NCBI GenBank assembly: GCA_947594835.1
Contig: CANQEH010000017.1
Span: 1 to 57,148 of the forward strand
Origin: an uncultured Acetatifactor sp.
Lineage (GTDB): Bacteria; Bacillota; Clostridia; Lachnospirales; Lachnospiraceae
DNA: 57,148 nt
Direction of reading: 5' to 3'
The notes below the pieces were generated by a model, which did not search any database, was not told where the DNA came from, and saw only the letters and a program-made list of their open reading frames with translations. Positions 16,575 through 25,955 of this stretch are shown here, piece after piece. Made by a program: the position numbers and the translations under genes. Position 1 is the stretch's first letter. Every line of letters starts with the position of its first letter.

Positions 16575-17327
16575 ATGAAACTGATTTCTTGGAATGTAAA
16601 CGGCCTGCGGGCCTGTATGCAAAAAGGGTTTATGGATTTCTGGAAAGAGGCGGATGCGGATATCTTCTGCCTGCAGGAGACCAAGCTGCAGGAGGGGCAG
16701 CTCACCCTGGAACTGCCCGGGTATGAGCAGTATTGGAACTACGCGGAGAAGAAGGGCTACTCCGGCACGGCCCTGTTTACCAAAGAGACGCCCCTGGCCG
16801 TAACCTATGGCATGGGCATTGAGGAACACGACAGGGAGGGACGGCTGATCACAGCGGAATACCAGGATTTCTATGTGGTCACGGTCTATACGCCCAATTC
16901 CCAGCGGGAACTGACGCGGCTGTCCTACCGGATGCAGTGGGAGGCGGATTTTCTCAGATATTTGAAGGGGCTGGAGCAGAAAAAGCCGGTGATCTTCTGC
17001 GGCGACTTAAATGTGGCCCACAGGGAGATCGATTTAAAGAACCCGAAGACAAACCGGGGCAACGCCGGGTTTACGGACGAGGAGCGGAGTTGTTTTGACA
17101 GCCTGTTAGGCAACGGTTTTGTGGACACGTTCCGATATTTTTACCCGGATGCGGCGGGGATGTATTCCTGGTGGTCTTATATGTATCAGGCAAGGGCAAA
17201 AAACGCAGGGTGGCGCATCGACTATTTTCTGGTTTCGGAGGCGCTGCGGGACAGGCTGGCCGATGCGAAGATCCATATGGAGGTATTCGGTTCGGATCAC
17301 TGCCCGGTGGAACTGGATATGGCATAA
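16575..17327 (+). CDS. xth: Exodeoxyribonuclease III
   Basis: A 250-residue AP endonuclease/3'-5' exonuclease of the ExoIII family, acting in base-excision repair. Catalytic motifs in order: SWNVNGLRA (Asn), FCLQETKLQ (metal Glu), [12 protein letters not shown] (Asp/Asn), GFTDEER, and the terminal GSDHCPVEL with the catalytic His. ATG at 16575 follows GTGAGGAAAG. It is the first gene of a repair operon with alkyladenine glycosylase, addB and addA. The leader carries an ATG-TGA start-stop pair right before the ribosome site. Confidence 0.96.
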   Translation: MKLISWNVNGLRACMQKGFMDFWKEADADIFCLQETKLQEGQLTLELPGYEQYWNYAEKKGYSGTALFTKETPLAVTYGMGIEEHDREGRLITAEYQDFYVVTVYTPNSQRELTRLSYRMQWEADFLRYLKGLEQKKPVIFCGDLNVAHREIDLKNPKTNRGNAGFTDEERSCFDSLLGNGFVDTFRYFYPDAAGMYSWWSYMYQARAKNAGWRIDYFLVSEALRDRLADAKIHMEVFGSDHCPVELDMA

Positions 17328-17401
17328 CGCACATGGAAGCTGACCGGCCGGGCGCGTGTCCGAAGCGCACGGCCGGGACAGTATCTTGGAGGGCTCCCGA
17401 T

Positions 17402-18067
17402 ATGGAAAAGCAACAGGACGCCCGTCTCCTGCGCCCCTTTTTTATGAGGGATGCCATAGAGACGGCGAGGGATCTGCTGGGGAAAATATTGGTGCATGAG
17501 ACGCCTCTGGGCACTGTCCGGGGCATCATCACAGAGGTGGAAAGCTATATGGGGGAGTCGGACAAAGGTTCCCATACTTACGGGGGCAGAAGGACACAGC
17601 GGACCGAGCCCATGTACCATATCGGAGGCACTTCTTATGTGTACCTGATCTACGGGATGTACCGCTGCATGAACATTGCCGTGATGGGGGAGGGGATTCC
17701 CCAGGCGGTGCTGCTGCGCAGCGTGGCTGCGGCAGATCAGGCGTCCAGGGAGCGGATGACGCTTCTGCGGCTGGAGCAGCTCAACGCCAGACAGGAGAGA
17801 AGGGGCCTGCCGCCGTATACCCTGCATACCTGTCCGGCCTCCGTGAAAAAACACCTTTCGGACGGCCCCGGGAAGCTCTGTATCGCCATGGGGATCACCA
17901 GGGAGGACAACGACATAGATATGGCAGAGAGCAGCCGGCTTTATGTGACGGAGGGCGTGGATATCGCGCCGGAAAAGATTCTGGCAGGAAAGCGCATCGG
18001 CATCGACTATGCCGGGGAGGCTGCGGACTATCTGTGGCGCTTTTATGTGGAGGAGCAGCTGCCATGA
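17402..18067 (+). CDS. Alkyladenine DNA glycosylase (3-methyladenine glycosylase, AAG/MPG family)
   Basis: 221 residues. The AAG fold is seen in ARDLLGKILVHE near the start, ITEVESYMGESDKGSHTYGG (catalytic Glu), RTEPMYHIGGTSYVYLIYGMY and the C-terminal GPGKLCIAMGI. It removes alkylated purines, leaving AP sites for the exonuclease III encoded 75 bp upstream. ATG at 17402 has TTGGAGGGCTCCCG. Its stop overlaps the addB start (ATGA). Confidence 0.93.
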   Translation: MEKQQDARLLRPFFMRDAIETARDLLGKILVHETPLGTVRGIITEVESYMGESDKGSHTYGGRRTQRTEPMYHIGGTSYVYLIYGMYRCMNIAVMGEGIPQAVLLRSVAAADQASRERMTLLRLEQLNARQERRGLPPYTLHTCPASVKKHLSDGPGKLCIAMGITREDNDIDMAESSRLYVTEGVDIAPEKILAGKRIGIDYAGEAADYLWRFYVEEQLP

Positions 18068-21000
18068 GCCTGCAATTTTACTTTGGCCCTTCCGGGGCGG
18101 GAAAAAGCAGACAACTGTATCAGGAGATTACCCGCCGGGCACAGGAGGATCCCAGACAGAATTTTCTGGTCATCGTGCCGGATCAGTTTACCATGCAGAC
18201 CCAGAAGGATCTGGTGCTGTTAAACGGCAGGGGCGGCATTTTAAACATCGACGTGCTCAGCTTCGGGCGTCTGGGACACCGCATTCTGGAGGAAGTGGGA
18301 CAGGAGGAGACCCCGGTTCTGGACGACACCGGTAAATCCCTGGTGCTCCAGAAGGTGGCCGCAGGCATGAAGGAGGAACTGCCTGCCCTGGGGGGATTCC
18401 TGCACCGCCAGGGATATATCCATGAGGTCAAAAGCGCGATCTCAGAATTTATGCAGTACGGCATCGGCGCACAGGATGTGCAAAAGCTCATCGCCTATGC
18501 GGCGGACAGAGGGGCGCTGGCCTTAAAGCTGAAAGATCTGGAGCTGCTTTACAAGGGATTTCTCCAGTATATCCATGGAAATTTCATCACCACGGAGGAA
18601 ACGCTGGATGTGCTGCGCCGCTGTCTGGCAAAGTCGAAGCTTCTGCCGGGCAGCGTGGTGGTCTTTGACGGCTTTACGGGTTTCACCCCCATCCAGAACC
18701 GGGTGATTCAGGAACTGATGCGCCTCTGCGGGGAAGTGATTGTCACGGTGACGCTGGGGGAAGGGGAAGACCCGTACCGTCTGGACGGGGAGCAGAAGCT
18801 CTTCCATCTGAGCAAGAAGACCGTGGCGGATTTAAGCCGGCTGGCGGACGAAGCGGGGGTTCCCCGGAAGGAGGACGTGTTTATCCTGTCCCAGCACCGT
18901 TTCCGGGAGGCGCCCGCGCTGGCGCATCTGGAGCGGCATTTGTTCCGCTACCAGGTCGTCCCTTACGCACAGAAGCAGGACGAAATCCATCTGTTTGAGA
19001 CCACCACGCCCCGGGAGGAGGTACACCAGACGGGGTTAGAGATCAAACGGCTTCTCAGGGAGGAGGATATGGCCTACCGGGATATCGCGGTGATCGTGGG
19101 CGATCTGGGGGGCTATGCGCCCTATGTGGAGCGGGAGTTTGCCCAGATGGAAATCCCCTGTTTTATCGACCGCACCAGGGGCATCGTGTTAAATCCCATG
19201 ATCGAGTATATCAAGAGCGCCCTGGAGCTGTACGATAAAGACTTTTCCTACCAGGCCGTGTTCCATTATCTGCGCAGCGGCCTGGCAGATATGGAGCCGG
19301 AGGAGGTTGACCTGTTGGAAAACTATGTGCTCGCCTCCGGCGTGAAGGGCTACCGCAGCTATTGCCGCCTGTTTACCCATAAGACGGCCCAGATGAAAGG
19401 GGACGAGGAGGCGCTGGGGCGGGTGAACGAACTGCGCAGCCGCCTGATGGAGCAGACGCAGATGCTGTGTCTGGCGGGCCGGGAGCCGGTGAAGGAGTAT
19501 GTCGGCAAGCTCTATGATTTTCTGGTACACAACCGGGTGCAGGCCAAGCTGGATGCTTACCGGGCCCGGTTTGAGGGAGAGGGCCAGATGGCCAGGGCCC
19601 GGGAATATGCCCAGATCTACCGGCTGGTCATGGATCTGCTCAACCAGATCTATCAGCTTCTGGGAGAGGAGACGATCTCCTTAAAGGAATTTTCCGACAT
19701 CCTGGAGGCAGGGTTCGGAGAGATCCAGGTGGGCACCATCCCGCAGAATGTAGACCGGGTGGTGGTGGGCGACATGGAGCGCACCCGCTTAAAGCAGGTA
19801 AAGGCGCTGTTTTTCCTCGGGGTGAATGACGGCAATATCCCCAAGAATACCTCCAAGGGAGGGATTCTCTCCGATATGGACCGGGAGTTTTTGCGGGAAT
19901 CCGACCTGGAACTGGCCCCCAGCCCCAGGCAGCAGATGTATATCCAGCGGCTGTATCTGTACCTGAATATGACGAAGCCTTCCCACAGGCTGTATCTGTC
20001 TTATTCCAAGATGGGAAGCGATGGGAAAGCCCTACGGCCGGCGTATCTGATCGATACGGTGCGGCAGCTGTTTCCCTCCCTTGCCGTCTCTTACCCGGAG
20101 CTGCGCAGCCCGCTGGAGCAGATGGTCACCCGGAGGGAAGGGGCCTGTTATCTGGCGGAAGGCCTGCGGGAATATGCGGCGGGGACGCTGGAAAACGGGC
20201 GGGAACAGGAACTTTTTACCATCTATCAGGCCTACGGCGGGGAGGAGTCGGTGCAGACGCGCACCCTGCTGACGGAGGCGGCCTTTCGGCGCTATCAGGA
20301 CAACAGCCTGCCTGTGCTGGTGGCAAAGGCCCTTTATGGCAGCCGTCTGGAAAACAGCGTCACGCGGCTGGAGACGTACGCCGCCTGCGCTTACCGGCAT
20401 TTTTTACAGTATGGCCTGATGCTGCGCAGACGGCAGGAATTTTCCTTCGAGAGCGTGGACATGGGAAACGTATACCATCAGGTTCTGGAAGCCTTTGCAG
20501 GGAAGATGGAGGAAAAGGGATATACCTGGTTTGATTTTCCCGAAACCTTCGCCAGGGAGGCAGTGGGGGAGGCGCTGGAGAGCTGCGCCGCCGTCTACGG
20601 CGACACGGTGCTCTACAGCAGCGCCAGAAACCAGTATGCGCTCACCCGGATGGGCAGGATCCTCACCCGCACGGTGCTGACCCTGCAGCGGCAGCTGCAA
20701 AAGGGGACTTTCCGTCCGGACGCCTATGAGATATCGTTCCAGTCCGCAGAGGATCTCTCCAGCGTCAATGTCGCCCTGTCCGGGGAAGAACGGATGCGGC
20801 TGAGAGGGCGAATCGACAGGATCGATGTGGACGAAGAAGAGGGCCGCGTCTATGTCAAAGTCATCGATTACAAATCCGGCGACCAGCGGTTTGACCTGGC
20901 GGCGCTTTATTACGGACTGCAGCTGCAGCTGGTGGTGTATATGAATGCGGGCCTGGAGCTGGAGGCGAGAAGGCATCCGGGCAAGGAGATCGTACCGGCG

Positions 21001-21510
21001 GCGCTTTTGTACTACCATATTGACGATCCTTCCGTGGAGACGCCGGTGGAACTGTCTGAGGAGGAACTGCAGGCACAGATCAGCCGTCAGCTCCGGATGC
21101 AGGGGGTAGTAAACGATGCGCCGGATATCGTGGAGCGGCTGGATCGGACGCTTGCGGAAAAATCCGACGTCATCCCGGTGGAGCGGAAAAAGGACGGCAG
21201 CTTTTCCGCCAGATCCTCCGTGCTGAGCGGTCTGGAACTGAAGACGATATCGGCGTATGCAACGCGCAAGGTGGCCCAGATCGGCCGCCAGATCCTGGAG
21301 GGAAAAATATCCTTAGACCCCTATGAAAAGGGGAACGAGGACGCCTGTACCTATTGCGATTACAAGAAAGTCTGCGGGTTTGACCCTTCCATTCCCGGCT
21401 GTGAAAAGCGGATATTGGAGGAATTGGATCGGAAGACGGCCCTGTCGAAAATGCAGAAAAACGACGACGATGAGGGAATGAGAGAGGATGGCAGTTCAGT
21501 TTACACCTGA
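18064..21510 (+). CDS. addB: Helicase-exonuclease AddAB, AddB subunit
   Basis: 1148 residues. It starts with a P-loop, YFGPSGAGKS, continues through inactive-helicase-like repeats, and ends with a nuclease domain (VKVIDYKSG motif near residue 940). The iron-sulfur Cys set is present: an early Cys in TYAACAYRHF and the C-terminal ACTYCDYKKVCGF...GC. AddB works with AddA to resect double-strand breaks and to recognise Chi. The start ATG overlaps the glycosylase stop and matches the AddB N-terminus (MSLQFYFG). Overlaps addA by 23 bases. Confidence 0.96.
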   Translation: MSLQFYFGPSGAGKSRQLYQEITRRAQEDPRQNFLVIVPDQFTMQTQKDLVLLNGRGGILNIDVLSFGRLGHRILEEVGQEETPVLDDTGKSLVLQKVAAGMKEELPALGGFLHRQGYIHEVKSAISEFMQYGIGAQDVQKLIAYAADRGALALKLKDLELLYKGFLQYIHGNFITTEETLDVLRRCLAKSKLLPGSVVVFDGFTGFTPIQNRVIQELMRLCGEVIVTVTLGEGEDPYRLDGEQKLFHLSKKTVADLSRLADEAGVPRKEDVFILSQHRFREAPALAHLERHLFRYQVVPYAQKQDEIHLFETTTPREEVHQTGLEIKRLLREEDMAYRDIAVIVGDLGGYAPYVEREFAQMEIPCFIDRTRGIVLNPMIEYIKSALELYDKDFSYQAVFHYLRSGLADMEPEEVDLLENYVLASGVKGYRSYCRLFTHKTAQMKGDEEALGRVNELRSRLMEQTQMLCLAGREPVKEYVGKLYDFLVHNRVQAKLDAYRARFEGEGQMARAREYAQIYRLVMDLLNQIYQLLGEETISLKEFSDILEAGFGEIQVGTIPQNVDRVVVGDMERTRLKQVKALFFLGVNDGNIPKNTSKGGILSDMDREFLRESDLELAPSPRQQMYIQRLYLYLNMTKPSHRLYLSYSKMGSDGKALRPAYLIDTVRQLFPSLAVSYPELRSPLEQMVTRREGACYLAEGLREYAAGTLENGREQELFTIYQAYGGEESVQTRTLLTEAAFRRYQDNSLPVLVAKALYGSRLENSVTRLETYAACAYRHFLQYGLMLRRRQEFSFESVDMGNVYHQVLEAFAGKMEEKGYTWFDFPETFAREAVGEALESCAAVYGDTVLYSSARNQYALTRMGRILTRTVLTLQRQLQKGTFRPDAYEISFQSAEDLSSVNVALSGEERMRLRGRIDRIDVDEEEGRVYVKVIDYKSGDQRFDLAALYYGLQLQLVVYMNAGLELEARRHPGKEIVPAALLYYHIDDPSVETPVELSEEELQAQISRQLRMQGVVNDAPDIVERLDRTLAEKSDVIPVERKKDGSFSARSSVLSGLELKTISAYATRKVAQIGRQILEGKISLDPYEKGNEDACTYCDYKKVCGFDPSIPGCEKRILEELDRKTALSKMQKNDDDEGMREDGSSVYT

Positions 21511-24500
21511 GCAACAGGAAGCGATCGATTTGCGCGGCTGTAATATTCTGGTGTCTGCGGCGGCGGGCAGCGGGAAAACGGCTGTGCTGACGGAGCGCAT
21601 TGTGAAGATGGTCTGCGACGAAGAAAGGCCCGTGGACATTGACCGTCTGCTGGTGGTGACCTTTACCAACGCGGCGGCGGCCCAGATGCGGGAGCGGATC
21701 GCCGCAGGCATCGGCAGGCGGCTGGCAGAGAACCCCGGATCCGAGCACATCCAGCGCCAGGCCACGCTGCTGCACAATGCCCAGATTACCACCATAGACA
21801 GTTTCTGCCTGTTTTTGCTGCGCAACCACTTTAACGAAATCGGGCTGGACCCTGCGTTCCGCGTTGTGGACGAGGGGGAGAAGAAGCTCTTGGAGCAGGA
21901 GGTGCTGGGGGAGCTTTTGGAGGATGCTTACGCGGAGGCAGGCCGCGCGTTTTCCTTCTGCGTGGAGTACTTCTGCCCCGGCGGGCGGGAGAGCGCCCTG
22001 GAGCGGCATATCTTAAACCTGTCCCGGTATGCGGCCAGCTTTCCCTGGCCCCAGGAGTGGCTTACGCAGAGAAAAGAGGATTATCCCTCTTCAGAGAAAG
22101 AACGCCCGGAGGACACGCTCTGGGGGAACTATCTGCTGGAGCATCTGCGCGGGATGTTTGCCGGATGCCGGGAGAAGCTGGGCACAGTGCAGAAGCTCTG
22201 TCAGGAGCCGGATGGCCCCGGGCTGTTTTTAGACCTTGTGGAGCGGGAACTGCAGCAGATAGGCGATCTGGAGGGCTGCCATACCCTGGAGGAGTGCGGC
22301 GCAGGGCTGTCCAGGCTGGAATTTGGCCGTCTGCCTGCGGCGCGGGATGCGCGGATTGATCCGGTCAAGCGGGAACTGGCAAAAGAGATGCGGGCCCAGG
22401 TGAAGGAGAGCTTAAAGGGGCTGAAAGAGAAATTTTTTGCCACGCCGCTTACCCTGGCGGGGGTCCAGGCCGCCGCCTGCCGGGAGCCGGTCTGTACCCT
22501 GATCGACCTGACGCTTGCCTTTGACAGGCGGATGGCGGAGAAAAAGCGGGAGCGCAAGATTCTGGATTTTTCCGATATGGAGCATCTTGCGCTGGATATC
22601 CTGCTGCGGCGGGGGGAGGGGAAGATTGTCCCCAGCCGGGTGGCCCTTGAGTACCGCAGGCACTTTGCGGAAATCCTGATCGACGAATACCAGGACAGCA
22701 ACCTGGTGCAGGAGTATCTGCTGCAGGCCATCTCCGGGGAGGACGAGGGCTGTTTTAACCGTTTTCTGGTGGGAGATGTGAAGCAGAGCATTTACCGGTT
22801 CCGCCTGGCCAGGCCGGAGCTGTTTCTGGAAAAATACAACGCCTATCAGGAGGGGACGGGAAACTTAAGGCGGGTGGATCTCTCCAGCAATTTCCGGAGC
22901 CGCCTGCAGGTGGTGGACACGGTGAACCGGGTGTTTTCCCGGCTGATGAGCCGGCACACCGGGGGTCTGGACTATGACAGCCGGGCAGCTCTGCGGGCCG
23001 GGGCCGTATACCCGGAAAACCCCGGCTGCGGGAGTGAATTTCTGCTGGTGGAAAAGCCGGGGGAGGACTCCGGGCTGGACGGCAAGCAGGCGGAGGCCCG
23101 GGCCATTGCCGCAAGGATCCAGGCGCTGTGCCGGGACTTTCGGGTGACGGATCAGGAGAGTGGGGAGCTGCGTCCGGCCCGGTTTTCTGACATGGTCATC
23201 CTGCTTCGGGCCGGAAGCGGCTGGGACGAGGTGTTCCAAAAGACGCTGGAGGAGGAGGGGATCCCGGTTCACATCACCTCCAAGACAGGGTATTTTGCCG
23301 CCTCTGAGGTGCAGCAGCTCTTGCAGTTTTTAAGGGTATTGGACAATCCGACCCAGGATATTCCCCTGTTTGGCGTGATGAGATCCCTGTTTGGCGGCTT
23401 CACCGAGGAGGAGATCGCCCTGATAAGGAGCGGCCGGAAGGAGGGCAGCCTGTATGAGGCGCTGGCTGCGTTTGAGGGGGAGGGGGCCCTGCGGGAAAAG
23501 GCGGTTTCCTTTCTTGGGATGTTAAAGGCATACCGGGAATGTACGTCGTATCTTCCCATCCGGGAGCTTCTGACGAAGATCGTGACGGATTTCGACTATC
23601 TGGATTACGTCACTGCCCTTCCCGCAGGCAGCAAGCGCCGGGCCAATGTGGAAATGCTGTTTACCAAGGCCTCGGACTTTGAGAAGACCAGTTATTTCGG
23701 TCTGTTTCACTTTGTCCGTTACATGGAGCAGCTGGAAAAATACGATGTGGATTACGGCGAGGCGGAGCTTCTGGACGAAAACGCAGACGTGGTGCGGATC
23801 ATGAGCATCCACAAGAGCAAGGGCCTGGAGTTTCCCATCACCTTTGTGGCGGGCCTGGGCAAGCGGTTTAATCTGCAGGATACGAATCAGGCGCTGATCG
23901 TGGATATGGACCTTGGCCTGGCGGTAGACTATGTGGATCCCGTGCGCAGGATGCGGAATAAGACCCTGCGCAGAAGGGCTTTAGCGGCCAAGGGCCGGGA
24001 GGAAAGCCTGGCGGAGGAGCTGCGCGTGCTCTATGTGGCTTTTACCCGGGCAAAGGAGAAGCTGATCCTTTCCGCCCAGCTGGAAAACGCCGCCGAGAAG
24101 TGGGAAATCTGCCGGGAAAACGAGGCAGAGCGGCTGACCTATCTGGACTTTATGGAGGCGGGCAGTTATCTGGATCTACTGCTGCCGGTGCTGGGGCAGT
24201 CCGGGATCAAGGTGTCCGTCGTGGAAGGATCGGCCTTTCAGGAGGAGGAATGGCGCCAGCAGACAGAGCTCTTTGACAGGAGAGAACGCCTGATGCGGGA
24301 GAAACGTCCGGGGGATGGGCAGGCGCTTCAGGCGCTGAAGAGCCGTCTGGACGCGCCCTATCGCTATGCAGGGCTGGCCGGGCTGTACACCAAGACGACC
24401 GTGTCGGAGTTAAAGATTGCGGCCATGGCAGACCGGGATGAGGAGGCATACCACATCTTTGAGGAAAAGGAACTGCAGCCCTATATACCGGCCTTCCGGC

Positions 24501-25105
24501 GCGGGGAGGAGAAGGTAAGCGGCACCGTCCGGGGAAACGCATACCATCGGGTGATGGAACTTTTGGATCTGGAAAAACTTCTGGGCGCAGCCTGGCAGGG
24601 GGATGGGGCAGAGAAAAGGTTCCCCCAGGACGCCCAGGCGTATCTGCGCGGCCTGGATCAAGAGCGGCTGAAAGGGGCCCTGACAGCTTTTTTAGAGGAG
24701 CGGACAGCCGACAGGCGTCTCAGCCGGGAATACCGGGAGGCGGTCTGGGATCAGCGCATCCTCCGTTTTCTCACAACTCCTTTGGCCTACCGGATGTGGC
24801 GGGCGGCCCGGGAGGGCAGGCTCTACCGGGAGCAGCCCTTTGTGCTGGGCGTGGAGGCCAGCCGTCTGAGGGCGCAGCTGCCCGGGGAAGAAACCGTGCT
24901 GATCCAGGGCATCATCGATGCGTTTTTCGTAGAGGAAGACGGGGTCGTATTGTTAGACTATAAAACGGACGCAGTAGATACCCTGGAGGAGCTTTGGAAC
25001 CGCTATGAGACCCAGATGGATTATTATCAGGAGGCCCTGCAGAAGCTGCTGGGAAAGCCGGTGAAGGAAAGGCTTCTGTATTCCTTCCACCTGGAAACCT
25101 ATTGA
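21488..25105 (+). CDS. addA: Helicase-exonuclease AddAB, AddA subunit
   Basis: A 1205-residue UvrD/Rep-type helicase fused to a RecB-like nuclease. Q motif FTPEQQEAID, Walker A SAAAGSGKT, Walker B-like LIDEYQDSN, motif IV region VGDVKQSIYRFR, motif V/VI SIHKSKGLEFP and VAFTRAKEKL. The C-terminal nuclease shows GNAYHRVMELL and VLLDYKTDAVD. Length is normal. ATG at 21488 lies in the end of addB after AATGAGAGAGG, so the two are coupled. Last gene of the repair operon. Confidence 0.97.
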   Translation: MAVQFTPEQQEAIDLRGCNILVSAAAGSGKTAVLTERIVKMVCDEERPVDIDRLLVVTFTNAAAAQMRERIAAGIGRRLAENPGSEHIQRQATLLHNAQITTIDSFCLFLLRNHFNEIGLDPAFRVVDEGEKKLLEQEVLGELLEDAYAEAGRAFSFCVEYFCPGGRESALERHILNLSRYAASFPWPQEWLTQRKEDYPSSEKERPEDTLWGNYLLEHLRGMFAGCREKLGTVQKLCQEPDGPGLFLDLVERELQQIGDLEGCHTLEECGAGLSRLEFGRLPAARDARIDPVKRELAKEMRAQVKESLKGLKEKFFATPLTLAGVQAAACREPVCTLIDLTLAFDRRMAEKKRERKILDFSDMEHLALDILLRRGEGKIVPSRVALEYRRHFAEILIDEYQDSNLVQEYLLQAISGEDEGCFNRFLVGDVKQSIYRFRLARPELFLEKYNAYQEGTGNLRRVDLSSNFRSRLQVVDTVNRVFSRLMSRHTGGLDYDSRAALRAGAVYPENPGCGSEFLLVEKPGEDSGLDGKQAEARAIAARIQALCRDFRVTDQESGELRPARFSDMVILLRAGSGWDEVFQKTLEEEGIPVHITSKTGYFAASEVQQLLQFLRVLDNPTQDIPLFGVMRSLFGGFTEEEIALIRSGRKEGSLYEALAAFEGEGALREKAVSFLGMLKAYRECTSYLPIRELLTKIVTDFDYLDYVTALPAGSKRRANVEMLFTKASDFEKTSYFGLFHFVRYMEQLEKYDVDYGEAELLDENADVVRIMSIHKSKGLEFPITFVAGLGKRFNLQDTNQALIVDMDLGLAVDYVDPVRRMRNKTLRRRALAAKGREESLAEELRVLYVAFTRAKEKLILSAQLENAAEKWEICRENEAERLTYLDFMEAGSYLDLLLPVLGQSGIKVSVVEGSAFQEEEWRQQTELFDRRERLMREKRPGDGQALQALKSRLDAPYRYAGLAGLYTKTTVSELKIAAMADRDEEAYHIFEEKELQPYIPAFRRGEEKVSGTVRGNAYHRVMELLDLEKLLGAAWQGDGAEKRFPQDAQAYLRGLDQERLKGALTAFLEERTADRRLSREYREAVWDQRILRFLTTPLAYRMWRAAREGRLYREQPFVLGVEASRLRAQLPGEETVLIQGIIDAFFVEEDGVVLLDYKTDAVDTLEELWNRYETQMDYYQEALQKLLGKPVKERLLYSFHLETY

Positions 25106-25118
25106 CGGGGTAAAAGTC

Positions 25119-25676
25119 TTAGCTGAGCGCCATATGTTTGACCCGCTCCATTGCCCTGCTGACAGGCGGAAGCGCCAGCAGAATCAGGGTAAGAATCATT
25201 TCCGGCAGGATATAGCTTAAGTTATATGCCGTGGACGCCCATACGGCGGCAGCATTGTCGGAAAAGGAACCGGCTATGTATGTGGTGTAGAAAATCAGAC
25301 CGGAGATTTCGTGGAACAAAAAGCGTCCCGCCACGCCTGCGATATAGCCTTTGACCAGGCCGTGCCTGCTGTTGTGGAAAAAGCCTGAGAGCCCCAGTGC
25401 GCCGAACGCCAGCGGATAATCGCACAGCACCTGCACGGGATGGACAAAGTAAGGGCCTGTGATAAACTGCAGGACGCCGTATGCAAGGCAGGCCACCAGG
25501 CCTGTGACCGGGCCGTACCAATAGCCCACCAGACAGGCGACCAGCATACTGAACAGCGTCACGGAACCGCCGTTGGGCAGAGAAGGCAGCTTGATGACCA
25601 CCGAGATGACGGTGGCAAGGGCGATGGCCATTGCCGAAAAGACAATCTGTTTTGAGGTAAAATGAGATTTGGACAT
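25119..25676 (-). CDS. thiT: Energy-coupled thiamine transporter ThiT (ECF S component)
   Basis: 185 residues and six membrane helices. Family landmarks: IKLPSLPNGGSVTLFSM, GYWYGPVTGL, the thiamine-binding loop YFVHPVQVLCDYPLAFG (His, Asp), and the C-terminal YNLSYILPEM. ThiT binds thiamine and joins the shared EcfAA'T module, which is not in the window. Expression is under a TPP riboswitch directly upstream; its ribosome site lies in a hairpin. Confidence 0.93.
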   Translation of the reverse strand: MSKSHFTSKQIVFSAMAIALATVISVVIKLPSLPNGGSVTLFSMLVACLVGYWYGPVTGLVACLAYGVLQFITGPYFVHPVQVLCDYPLAFGALGLSGFFHNSRHGLVKGYIAGVAGRFLFHEISGLIFYTTYIAGSFSDNAAAVWASTAYNLSYILPEMILTLILLALPPVSRAMERVKHMALS

Positions 25677-25890
25677 AAAAAATCCTCCTTATCAGCAGCA
25701 AAGGAGGAACCCATCGCAACCGCCTGTCCGGCGGACAGACCCAAGGGCGGCAGGCGTCTGCCCTTTCGGCAGCGCCGCCTATTGGTGGCTGTATGGCTTC
25801 CTTACGCCGGTATTGTCCGGTTCAAGTAGTGAGGGTTAGAAGCCGGTGCGAAACGGCTTCAATCTCAGCGATGTGCTCCCCTAGCGTTTT
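25677..25890 (-). promoter_or_regulatory. TPP riboswitch with ribosome-site hairpin, thiT leader
   Basis: On the minus strand the aptamer (about 25890 to 25790) shows the THI-box signatures CTAGGGGAGC, CGCTGAGATT, ACCCTC, CTTGAACCGG and CAATACCGGCGTAAGG in order. Downstream is a GC-rich double stem (about 25725-25785). At 25708-25683 a hairpin TCCTCCTT/AAGGAGGA runs directly into six T and the start codon. The right arm is the Shine-Dalgarno site, so thiamine pyrophosphate should lower translation, and the U run means the same hairpin may terminate transcription. Confidence 0.93.
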
Positions 25891-25902
25891 ATTGTTAGGG
25901 TT

Positions 25903-25931
25903 ACTATATAGCAGGCGCATCCATCTGTCAA
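25903..25931 (-). promoter_or_regulatory. thiT promoter
   Basis: Minus strand TTGACA (25931-25926), 17-bp spacer, TATAGT (25908-25903), a near-consensus pair. The predicted start near 25896 is just before the TPP aptamer. Confidence 0.8.
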
Positions 25932-25955
25932 GAGAAAAATTAGGGAGGAAACGGA

